Source: Parvularcula sp039198765 (GTDB lineage Bacteria; Pseudomonadota; Alphaproteobacteria; Caulobacterales; Parvularculaceae). Taken from it: DNA of 15,320 bases. Made by a program: the position numbers and the translations under genes. Below are positions 1-6,297 of this stretch, piece by piece; positions within the stretch are counted from its first letter, which is position 1, and each line of letters opens with the position of its first letter. Below the pieces are notes generated by a model that was not told the origin of the DNA, ran no database searches, and saw only the letters and a list, made by a program, of their open reading frames with translations. Location: NCBI GenBank assembly GCA_039198765.1, contig JBCCTF010000093.1, positions 1 to 15,320 on the forward strand, written 5' to 3'.

Positions 1-340
1 ATCCGCGCTGAACGTCGCCGTCACCTTCTGTCCAAACTAGGACGAGGCCCGGGTGGCTGGCGAGGATCGTCTCCGACTTTTCGAGCCGCGCTTCCATCGT
101 CGCGAGTGATTTTGTCCAGTCCCGAGTGAGATGGCGTGAGGCCGAAGCCGTCCGAACAGCCCAAAGAAGCGCTGCCAAAGCAAACGCCACAGCGCCGCCG
201 GTGATCGCCCAGGTCGGGTCCACAACGCCCACGGCATCTTTCATATCGCTCGATGCCGGCGATTGGGTCAGGAAGAACGTCACGCTGAGGAGCAGCGCGG
301 CTGCCATGGCCATCAGGCTTCCCTGCAGTGCGGCTTTCAT
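1..340 (-). CDS. Membrane-anchored protein, N-terminal fragment; possible PAS-type sensor histidine kinase
   Basis: An open frame runs from ATG at 340 off the left edge without a stop, giving 113 residues of a longer protein. An in-frame TAA lies 18 bases upstream, and a purine-rich AAGGGATGAGG stretch precedes the ATG, which fixes the start. Two hydrophobic segments are visible, at about residues 4-24 and 42-63, separated by a short polar loop. A charged segment then leads into ETILASHPGLVLVW (about residues 91-104), which resembles the beginning of a PAS sensor domain in alphaproteobacterial membrane histidine kinases. A DivL-like kinase is one possibility, but no kinase domain is inside the window. 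The membrane anchor is well supported; the kinase call is inference. The gene lies downstream of the aminopeptidase on the same strand, separated by a 171-base gap that probably holds its own promoter. Confidence 0.6.
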   Translation of the reverse strand, partial: MKAALQGSLMAMAAALLLSVTFFLTQSPASSDMKDAVGVVDPTWAITGGAVAFALAALLWAVRTASASRHLTRDWTKSLATMEARLEKSETILASHPGLVLVWTEGDGDVQRG

Positions 341-402
341 GCGCGCCTCATCCCTTTACTCGCAGCCTCAACGGACTCTTCGTGAGTGAACGACTCTAAC
401 CG

Positions 403-417
403 CTAATAAGCTGTTAA
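403..417 (-). promoter_or_regulatory. CtrA-like box (TTAA-N7-TTAG) upstream of the left-edge gene
   Basis: On the minus strand the sequence reads TTAACAGCTTATTAG, which is TTAA-N7-TTAG and matches seven of eight fixed bases of the alphaproteobacterial CtrA consensus TTAA-N7-TTAA. It lies 63 bases upstream of the ATG at 340. Two GACTC sites (374-378 and 392-396), which fit the CcrM methylation motif GANTC, lie between it and the gene. Consensus matches of this kind also arise by chance, so this is a candidate only. Confidence 0.3.
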
Positions 418-475
418 ACTCTGTGAACATCCGCTTACGGGTGTTTCGTCCGGCGGCGGAAGGCCCAAGTTGCCA

Positions 476-491
476 AGATTTCCGGAAATCT
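476..491. repeat. 16-bp perfect palindrome between the aminopeptidase gene and the left-edge gene
   Basis: AGATTTCCGGAAATCT is a perfect inverted repeat with no central spacer. It begins 20 bases beyond the stop of the aminopeptidase gene. A second, shorter palindrome, CACGCGTG (495-502), lies three bases away. As RNA it could fold as a 6-bp stem with a CCGG loop, but no T-run follows on either strand, so it is not a canonical intrinsic terminator. A dimeric repressor site is equally possible. Confidence 0.4.
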
Positions 492-511
492 CCGCACGCG
501 TGTACGATGGG

Positions 512-1852
512 TCAGGCCGTGTCTTCACGGAGTGCAGCGAGAAGGGCCCGCATCGCCAGCACCTCGCCGCCCTTCGGGCGTCCGGGTAAGGGCTTGGGAA
601 CCCAAGCAAAGGTGTCGATATGGGTATACGGAACGTCGTGCGCGAATCGGCGAAGGAAAAGGGCCGCGGTGATCGACCCCGCGAAGGGCGTATCGGCGGC
701 ATGGTTCACGTCCGCGATATCGGAGCGGAGGAAGCTCTCGTAGCGGTCCCAGAACGGCATCGGCCAGAGCGGGTCAGCTAAGCGCGCACCTGCCTCCAGA
801 ACCCGCTCCTGAAACTCAGGCTCCGTGGAGTAAATCGGCGGAAGATCAGGGCCGAGGGCAATCCGTGCTGCGCCGGTCAGCGTCGCGAGCGTAATCATGC
901 GGTCCGGCTTGCCCTCCACCGCCAAGGCGATGGCATCGGCCAAGATCAAGCGGCCTTCGGCGTCGGTGTTGGAGATCTCCACCGTTTGTCCGTCCCGTGC
1001 GCGGAACACATCGCCTGGCCGGAACGCGTTGCCCGACACAGCGTTTTCCACAGCGGGGATCAGCAGGCGGAGGTTCATAGGCACCTTCTCCTCCATGATC
1101 CGCCGGGCCAGCGCGAGGGCCGTGCCTGCGCCGCCCATGTCCTTCTTCATGAGGCCCATAGCTCCGCCGGGCTTGAGGTTCAGCCCGCCAGTGTCAAAGC
1201 AGACGCCCTTCCCGATCAGCGCGAGGTTGGGGCCGTCGCCGCCTGACCAGTTCACTACAATGAGGCGCGGCGCCTTTTCCGCCGCCCGGCCCACAGCGTG
1301 GATCAGGGGGAAGCCCTCCGCGAATCCGTCGCCCTGATAGACCGTGACGCCAGCACCGTGGGCAGCGGCGAGCGCCCGCGCTGCCTCTTCCAATCCGTCA
1401 GGGCCCATCTCTTCGGCTGGGGTGTTGATCAGGTCTCGCCCGAACGCGGCTGACGCCGCCTCGCGCGCGATCGCTTCCGCTTGGCTTGCGTCTTCGAGGA
1501 CCAGAACCGGAGGCTCCACCGCCTCGCGGTACTTCGCAAACCGGTACGTACCGAGCGCGAAGGCCAGCGCGCTCAGGTCTAGGTCGAAGCCTTCGGGATG
1601 TAAGGCCAGCTTGTAATCGCCAGCAGGCAATGAAGACCCCGCCGCCCCCAGCGCCAAAGGGTCCTCTCCGCCCCCTGCGCCGACGAGATAGCCGCCAGAG
1701 AACGCGCAGGTTTGCCCGATCTCGCCGCCAAACTTCGCCAGCCGCGCTGTCTCCACGGCATCGTCAGGGAGCGGATCATCGCGCAGAAGAAGATAGACCG
1801 GCGTTGCTTTCGCGAGGCGTGACGGATCAGCAACGAGAACAGGTGAAGGCAT
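512..1852 (-). CDS. Leucyl aminopeptidase family protein (peptidase family M17)
   Basis: This is a cytosolic metallo-aminopeptidase that would release N-terminal amino acids from peptides, using two divalent metal ions. Numbered from a possible TTG one codon earlier (1855), the M17 metal and catalytic residues are all present: K216 and D221 in GKGVCFDTGG, D239 in MKKDMGGA, and D298, E300 and R302 in NTDAEGRL, the family signature. The N-terminal ~140 residues form the variable domain. At about 446 residues it is slightly shorter than PepA (about 500), closer to PepB-type and short alphaproteobacterial members. ATG at 1852 is preferred over the TTG because GGAGGG sits six bases upstream of it. 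It follows the 180-residue membrane protein gene by about 62 bases and could be cotranscribed with it. Family assignment is firm; the exact substrate is unknown. Confidence 0.93.
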   Translation of the reverse strand: MPSPVLVADPSRLAKATPVYLLLRDDPLPDDAVETARLAKFGGEIGQTCAFSGGYLVGAGGGEDPLALGAAGSSLPAGDYKLALHPEGFDLDLSALAFALGTYRFAKYREAVEPPVLVLEDASQAEAIAREAASAAFGRDLINTPAEEMGPDGLEEAARALAAAHGAGVTVYQGDGFAEGFPLIHAVGRAAEKAPRLIVVNWSGGDGPNLALIGKGVCFDTGGLNLKPGGAMGLMKKDMGGAGTALALARRIMEEKVPMNLRLLIPAVENAVSGNAFRPGDVFRARDGQTVEISNTDAEGRLILADAIALAVEGKPDRMITLATLTGAARIALGPDLPPIYSTEPEFQERVLEAGARLADPLWPMPFWDRYESFLRSDIADVNHAADTPFAGSITAALFLRRFAHDVPYTHIDTFAWVPKPLPGRPKGGEVLAMRALLAALREDTA

Positions 1853-1914
1853 CAAGCACCCTCCAAAAAACGGCGAGCCCTAGCCGGTAGAGGTGTGCAC
1901 TGCCGCGCGCAAGG

Positions 1915-2457
1915 TTAGCGGGCTGTCTTCGCTCCATCGCGCGTTTCGTAGCGCCGCGTGATCACCTGAGCCTCTGGCAATTGCGCGAGGCCATAGGCGT
2001 CGCCGCGCACAGAGAGTTTGTGCAGCCGGGCATAAAGCTCCGTCTCCTCGCGCATGCGGCGCAGCTCACGAGACGCCTCACGCGGTACCGAGAAGGTGAT
2101 CAAAGCAGGCCGATCAAGCCCTGGACGCTGCTCGATCGCCACAACGGTCAGTGGACCCAGCGGCTCAGAAGCGCCTTGGTTGTCGCCTTCGACCAGCACT
2201 TCATCGCCGGGGAAGATCAGCCCGCCGCGCTTATCCACGGTGACCCGTGCGCTGACCAACGTCTCGCCTTGATTGGCCGACAGCGGCATCGACGCTGATT
2301 GAGCAGCCAGCATCTCCGGCCCCGCAGCTGGCGGTGGCGGCGTGTCCGATCCTTCTGCCACGCGCATCACAGATAGGCCCAGCGCACCGAGTGCGACTAG
2401 GAACACGGCATCAATCATCAGGATACGGAGACGACGAAACAACGCTGAACGCGGCAC
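1915..2457 (-). CDS. Hypothetical single-pass membrane-anchored protein
   Basis: I do not recognise this 180-residue protein. It starts with a basic stretch (residues 8-11, RRLR) followed by a hydrophobic segment at about residues 12-32, consistent with an uncleaved anchor or signal sequence. A Pro-rich linker (TPPPPAAGP) follows. The rest is a predicted extracytoplasmic domain with several short beta-like stretches (ETLVSARVTV, GLIFPGDEVLVEG, LGPLTVVAIEQ). The C-terminal third is charged and helical, ending in RRYETRDGAKTAR. The start is GTG at 2457: an in-frame TGA lies six bases upstream, and the only Shine-Dalgarno-like bases (GAAGG) abut the GTG. Initiation at the internal ATG (residue 14) is therefore not excluded, though that would remove part of the anchor's basic flank. 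It is followed by the M17 peptidase gene on the same strand. Confidence 0.7.
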   Translation of the reverse strand: MPRSALFRRLRILMIDAVFLVALGALGLSVMRVAEGSDTPPPPAAGPEMLAAQSASMPLSANQGETLVSARVTVDKRGGLIFPGDEVLVEGDNQGASEPLGPLTVVAIEQRPGLDRPALITFSVPREASRELRRMREETELYARLHKLSVRGDAYGLAQLPEAQVITRRYETRDGAKTAR

Positions 2458-2669
2458 CCTTCAAGCCGTGGCGACCGTGACAGCGTTACCCAATATCCCG
2501 CAAAACAACGTTAATTCAGAGCAGAAAGCATGAAGAGAAGCGCGAGAAACGTCGCGGCGATGAGACAGCCGTCCATCATGTTGAGAAGCGGACCTGACCG
2601 CGAGCGCCTGATGACTCCGTCCCCTTACGCTGACGAATCAGTGCCTAGGGCGATCCGGTAAAGAGAGCG
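2458..2669. other. Intergenic gap after the long operon; no clear gene or canonical terminator
   Basis: This 212-base stretch separates the ligase-like gene, last in the nine-gene run, from the hypothetical membrane protein gene. It contains a 7-base inverted repeat (GCTGACG at 2629-2635 and CGTCAGC at 2668-2674, 32 bases apart, the latter overlapping the ligase stop). It also holds a short CTGA-TTCG-TCAG hairpin option (2632-2643 region) and two GANTC sites (2613-2617 and 2635-2639). No T-tract follows the inverted repeat, so a factor-independent terminator is not supported. The only open frame of note is a 22-codon hydrophobic one, listed separately. Confidence 0.4.
2511..2579 (-). CDS. Possible 22-residue hydrophobic small protein
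   Basis: A short frame opens with two ATG codons and ends at TAA (2511-2513). Its product would be almost entirely a single hydrophobic helix (CLIAATFLALLFMLSAL) with one acidic residue near the N-terminus, which is the look of a small membrane protein. An in-frame TAA lies 48 bases upstream. No convincing ribosome binding site is visible; the nearest purine run, CAGG, is about 13 bases away. It sits in the gap between two same-strand genes. Such a frame can arise by chance in GC-rich DNA, so this is only a candidate. Confidence 0.15.
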   Translation of the reverse strand: MMDGCLIAATFLALLFMLSALN

Positions 2670-3830
2670 TCAGCCGGGCAGTTCGGGATGGAACCGGTAG
2701 ATACGCGGCCGTTCCGCGGGGCGCAGGCGCTCCCGGCACCACTCATCCACCTCCCAGGCCATGTCCACGTCAGGCTCAACCCCTCCGTGCACGACCATAT
2801 CTGCAATCAGGCGATCAAGCTGCCCTGGACGCCGGCTGAGCCGCACAGCGCAAGCATTGATCGCCGGATGTCCAGCAATGATATCAGCAATTTGCGAGGG
2901 ATAGACGTTCACCGCGCCGATTTGCACAGCGCCGTCGCGCCGCGCGCCCAGGCGGAAGCTGCGTGGCCCTTCCCAACTGATTTCATCCATCGGAATCAGC
3001 GTCAGGTCACGACCGTCAGGCCGCTGACGAATGATCGCCTCCCCTTCGCGCTGCCAATGGTCAAAAAGCACGAACGGCTCTGACTGGCTGTCCCGCCAAG
3101 CCACAATGCCCGACTCGGTCGAGCCATAGAGCTCGCGCAGCGCGCCCAGTCCCCGCTGCCGCAGCTGCTGTGCCAGATCGAGGGTCAGCGCCTCGCCGAA
3201 ACTGAGCGCCATAACGTTCGACGGAATCTCAGGAAGCGTTGCGGCCAGATACCGCCACAGCGTCGGCGTCGCGACCACCAAATCACCGAAGGCAAGCATG
3301 TCCGAGAGCTCATCAGGTGTCTTCGTCCGCGCATCAATCATCGGAATGCGTTGCAGGTTCGGCGCAATGACCACCGAGACCAAACCCAGGAGAGAATGCG
3401 GAGACACCATCGAAATTGTCCGCCGCCGCCCGGCCAGCAGTGACGCCACGGCAGCGCCGTCCTGGAAAATCGCATCGGCCGCATGGCGCGTCGCCGCCTC
3501 ACCGGTCTGGGTGTGCGGGTAGAACGTGAAGTTCGTCAGTTCATCCTGCGCGCGCGTCTCAAGCTCTGAGGCCCAATCGCCGATCTTCGTTGCACCCAAA
3601 CCTGCAAGGACTTCAGGCTCATAACCAAACAGCTCGGCAGCACGGGAAGCGCAGTCCTTGCGCTCGGCGTCGGTCATCTCGATCCCGCCCTGACCCAGCG
3701 GAGTGTCCGCCTTCCAACCGGAATGAACGAGGCTCTCCGTGTAACGGGCATGCCGCCTAGCGAGTTCGTCGGCCACAATCGCGCCGATCACCCGGACGAT
3801 CTGCTCATGGGAGAAAGTGAAGCTCTTCAT
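2670..3830 (-). CDS. Short acyl-CoA synthetase-like protein (ANL superfamily) with degraded ATP-binding motifs
   Basis: This 386-residue protein aligns by eye with short aryl/4-coumarate-CoA-ligase-type members of the ANL superfamily. An N-terminal segment of about 95 residues precedes the core. An A5-like motif (LYGSTESG, 234-241) and an A8-like hinge (ARRDGAVQIGAVNVYP, 296-311) are clear, as are the conserved stretches GDLVVATPTLWRYLA and LFDHW. Two expected elements are missing. The P-loop (usually TSGSTGEPK after TFY) reads PHTQTGEAA at 105-113. The chain also stops at PELPG, where family members continue into the A10 segment with the catalytic lysine, usually LP-x(4)-GK. It could be an inactive or repurposed ligase. 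The start ATG overlaps the pabC stop as ATGA, so it is translationally coupled to PABA-pathway genes. Substrate unknown. Confidence 0.75.
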   Translation of the reverse strand: MKSFTFSHEQIVRVIGAIVADELARRHARYTESLVHSGWKADTPLGQGGIEMTDAERKDCASRAAELFGYEPEVLAGLGATKIGDWASELETRAQDELTNFTFYPHTQTGEAATRHAADAIFQDGAAVASLLAGRRRTISMVSPHSLLGLVSVVIAPNLQRIPMIDARTKTPDELSDMLAFGDLVVATPTLWRYLAATLPEIPSNVMALSFGEALTLDLAQQLRQRGLGALRELYGSTESGIVAWRDSQSEPFVLFDHWQREGEAIIRQRPDGRDLTLIPMDEISWEGPRSFRLGARRDGAVQIGAVNVYPSQIADIIAGHPAINACAVRLSRRPGQLDRLIADMVVHGGVEPDVDMAWEVDEWCRERLRPAERPRIYRFHPELPG

Positions 3831-4585
3831 TGCTCCCGTCTTTCCGCCGCAGCGAGCACCCGCGTCAACTCCTCTGCTGCGCGGGTGTCAGGGGACACGC
3901 CGCCGTCGATCGATAGGGCCTGGACACCCACCAAGCTGTTCGAGCGCGCTAACGGATAGCGACGGCAGTCTTCCAGGGAGACCTCGCCTTCCGCAATGGC
4001 GTTCTCTTCCAGCAATACCTCTCGGACGATACCAGGAAGGAGCCCGCCAAGAGAAGCTAGCGGCGTCGTCCAGCCGCCCGGCTTGAGCACAAGCAGATTG
4101 CCTATGGTTGTACAGACCGGATGATCGTCCGTGTTCATCATAAGTGCATCATCAGCAAGGCCTTCGACTTCCATCCGTGCAAGGACGTTATCGAGATAGC
4201 CCACCGTCTTCATCGACGCTGTCGGCGATCCCGCGTTGCGCCGGACTGAGCTGACAGCAATCGAGATCGGACCTGCTGAGCGGGGACCCACTTTGGCTGT
4301 GCTGACAACGACCCGCAGCTTCGCGTCCGAAGGCGGCATCAACCCGCGTGGCCCGGGACCCCTGGTAACGGTGACTCTCATGGAAGATACTTCGGAAACG
4401 TCTTGCGCTTCCGCGCGGAGGCGGTCCGCTACGACTCCGATATCAAGCGGCATGGCCAACCGCTCCGCCGAGCGGGCAAGGCGGGCCATGTGCCGGTCCA
4501 GAAGCAAAGGGGCACCGCTCTCTACACGGATGGTTTCGAACAGTCCATCGCCGAGAAGGAGCCCCCTATCCTTCTCCCAGCTCAC
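3827..4585 (-). CDS. pabC: PabC-like aminodeoxychorismate lyase / class IV aminotransferase with an altered PLP site
   Basis: A fold-type IV PLP enzyme of 252 residues. Family members next to pabA/pabB split 4-amino-4-deoxychorismate into p-aminobenzoate and pyruvate for folate synthesis. The N-terminal DRGLLLGDGLFET (6-18) is typical. K126 in SMKTVGYLDNVLA matches the Schiff-base lysine (K159 of E. coli PabC), and TTIGNLLVL with TTPLASLGGLLPG (173-185) matches the cofactor-binding region. Cys158 stands where E. coli PabC has Glu193, the residue that contacts the PLP pyridine nitrogen (E-x4-N pattern becomes C-x4-N). The codon is plainly TGT. The GTG start overlaps the pabA stop as GTGA, and the stop overlaps the ligase-like start as ATGA. 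Family is secure; lyase activity is likely from context but not assured. A D-amino-acid or branched-chain aminotransferase is the alternative. Confidence 0.8.
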   Translation of the reverse strand: MSWEKDRGLLLGDGLFETIRVESGAPLLLDRHMARLARSAERLAMPLDIGVVADRLRAEAQDVSEVSSMRVTVTRGPGPRGLMPPSDAKLRVVVSTAKVGPRSAGPISIAVSSVRRNAGSPTASMKTVGYLDNVLARMEVEGLADDALMMNTDDHPVCTTIGNLLVLKPGGWTTPLASLGGLLPGIVREVLLEENAIAEGEVSLEDCRRYPLARSNSLVGVQALSIDGGVSPDTRAAEELTRVLAAAERREQ

Positions 4586-5148
4586 GAGCTCACCGAGGCA
4601 AGAAAGTTGCCGATGATCCGCCGACCGTCCGGCGTCAGAACCGATTCAGGATGAAACTGAACGCCGACGTGTGGTGCACTTCGGTGCCTAAACGCCATCA
4701 GGGTCTCGTCCTCTGCCCATGCCGTCGGTAAAAGATCCGTACCCGCAATATCGGAGGCGAGAGCATGGTAGCGGCCCGCCTGGAAGGGCTGAGGCACACC
4801 GCCGAACAGCGGGTCTCCCTCGTGATGCACCGGCGTTGCGCGGCCGTGGATAGGCTTAGGCGCCGAGACTGTTCGCCCGCCGTAAGCCTCTGCAATCGCA
4901 AGATGCCCAAGGCAGACGCCGAGCATGGGGGTCTGCGGCTGAGCGGTTGGAAGCGCCTTGCAAATGCCAGCTTCGTCAGGGCCATAGGGGCCTGGCGACA
5001 GAATGATGGCTTGCGGTGCCAACGCCGCGACCTCAGCGGCAGTGACCGCGTCATTGCGGACGAGCACCGTTTCGAACCCCGCTTCACGCACATAGCGCGC
5101 CAGGGTTTCGACGAAGCTGTCGTAGTTATCGACGATCAGGATCATCAT
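4582..5148 (-). CDS. pabA: Aminodeoxychorismate synthase glutamine amidotransferase subunit (PabA/TrpG family)
   Basis: Class I glutamine amidotransferase, 188 residues, the normal length. It releases ammonia from glutamine for the partner synthase. The catalytic triad is present: C79 in GVCLGH, and H166 and E168 in QFHPES. NYDSF (8-12), SPGPYGPDEAGI (51-62) and HGRATPVHHEG (101-111) are family landmarks. Leu83 replaces the near-invariant Gln of CLGHQ, which lines the glutamine site. Tyr55 stands where TrpG has Gly and E. coli PabA has Cys. The gene begins inside the end of pabB (overlap about 20 bases) and its TGA overlaps the GTG of pabC. Because the partner carries the PabB lysine signature, PABA rather than anthranilate synthesis is favoured, although these subunits are often shared with TrpE. 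Either of two tandem ATGs (5148 or 5145) could be the start. Confidence 0.9.
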   Translation of the reverse strand: MMILIVDNYDSFVETLARYVREAGFETVLVRNDAVTAAEVAALAPQAIILSPGPYGPDEAGICKALPTAQPQTPMLGVCLGHLAIAEAYGGRTVSAPKPIHGRATPVHHEGDPLFGGVPQPFQAGRYHALASDIAGTDLLPTAWAEDETLMAFRHRSAPHVGVQFHPESVLTPDGRRIIGNFLASVSS

Positions 5149-6289
5149 GACCTGTCAGTGCACGGAAGAGGTAAGCTTTATCGAGCGTTTCCTCGAACTC
5201 AGCTTCAGGATCAGACAGAATGGTAACGCCGCCGCCGCTGCGCGCGTCCACCCGGCGCTGCGCTTCATCGATAACGGCGGTTCGAATAGCCACGGAGGCC
5301 GCGCCGCGTTGGTGGGTTCGCCAAAAAACGGTGCCGCAGTATGGACCCCGCCCTTCGCCCTCCAGTTCAGCGATTGCTTCCATGGCGGCCAACTTCGGAG
5401 CACCCGTTATCGAGCCGCAAGGGAACGTGGCTTTAAGAGCATCAGCAAATGAAGCCTTGTCACGGAGGCGCCCTTCAATCCGCGAATAAAGATGGTGTAC
5501 GGAGGGGTAGGAACGGCTAGCACAAATCACAGGTTCAGTGACCGAACCATCGTCGCAGACCTTGGCGAAGTCGTTGCGCATCAGATCAACGATCATGATG
5601 TTTTCAGCGCGGTCCTTTTGATCGCCCTCTAGGTCCTCAAGCAGCGCTTGGTCACGCACGGGGTCGTCAGACCGAGGGCGCGTGCCCTTGATCGGCTCGC
5701 TCGAGATTGTCGCGCCAACCAAGGTCAAGAATTGCTCAGGTGAAGCGCTCAGCACACTGAAGGTGCCGAAATCTAGCCATGCGCCGAAAGGCGCACGCAA
5801 GGCCTGCTCTTTGGAGAGGCTTTCGATCAGGCGATCAGTTTGCTGAGGAAACGTTGCTCGTTGGCGATGCGACAGGTTCACCTGAAAGACATCGCCTGCA
5901 GAAATTCGGCTTTGGATATCTACCACTTGCGCAGCGTAGGCTGCACGCGATTGTCCCAGGTCTATGGCGTTAGGGGCCGGCGACTTTGCGGGATCAAACG
6001 GACCCTCAGGTATCAGCGATTGCTCCGTGAACACCGCAAAACAAGCCGCGGGCAGGCCTAGAGGCGGCTCGGGCAACGGAAGCTGAGGTTCGACAGCGAG
6101 CGCACATTCATAGCTCAGATAACCAGCCAAGACTTCGCCGTCGGAAAGCCCCGCCTCGGCTTCGGCCAGCACATCGAACAGGCGCGATGTCCTGAGCTCA
6201 TCAAACGCCACGGCCCAGAATGCGCGAGGGGCGCTCAGTTCACTGAGCGCCCCCGCAAAACCTTCGCCGAAAACGGCGCGCTGGAACAT
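5126..6289 (-). CDS. pabB: Aminodeoxychorismate synthase component I (PabB)
   Basis: Chorismate-utilising enzyme of 387 residues, the length of the shorter PabB class. It aminates chorismate to 4-amino-4-deoxychorismate using ammonia from PabA. PIKGTRPR (199-206) carries the lysine (K201) that separates PabB from anthranilate synthase, which usually has PIAGT. Other landmarks are SASPEQF (181-187), IMIVDLMRND (231-240), CGSITGAPK (291-299), IRTAVI (335-340) and DPEAEFEETLDKA (360-372). The GGG-x(3)-DS segment common in relatives reads GGGVTILS (352-359), with Leu in place of Asp. ATG at 6289 is chosen over an in-frame TTG at 6295 because AGGG, overlapping the ctpA stop, sits six bases before it. 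The gene follows ctpA by eight bases and overlaps pabA, so expression is coupled. Confidence 0.92.
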   Translation of the reverse strand: MFQRAVFGEGFAGALSELSAPRAFWAVAFDELRTSRLFDVLAEAEAGLSDGEVLAGYLSYECALAVEPQLPLPEPPLGLPAACFAVFTEQSLIPEGPFDPAKSPAPNAIDLGQSRAAYAAQVVDIQSRISAGDVFQVNLSHRQRATFPQQTDRLIESLSKEQALRAPFGAWLDFGTFSVLSASPEQFLTLVGATISSEPIKGTRPRSDDPVRDQALLEDLEGDQKDRAENIMIVDLMRNDFAKVCDDGSVTEPVICASRSYPSVHHLYSRIEGRLRDKASFADALKATFPCGSITGAPKLAAMEAIAELEGEGRGPYCGTVFWRTHQRGAASVAIRTAVIDEAQRRVDARSGGGVTILSDPEAEFEETLDKAYLFRALTGHDDPDRR

Positions 6290-6297
6290 CGGCAACC

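Noticed and set aside
2629..2674. Intrinsic terminator at the end of the nine-gene run
   Set aside because: The 7-base inverted repeat has a 32-base loop, overlaps the stop codon and is not followed by a T-run.
2670..3830. Photoactive yellow protein chromophore locus, suggested by the short coumarate-ligase-like gene
   Set aside because: No small PAS protein with a chromophore cysteine and no tyrosine ammonia-lyase gene lies in the window; the gene is coupled to pab genes instead and lacks its ATP-binding loop.
5126..6289. Anthranilate synthase component I (TrpE) reading of this gene
   Set aside because: The PIKGTRPR segment carries the PabB lysine rather than the alanine of TrpE, and a PabC-like gene follows.
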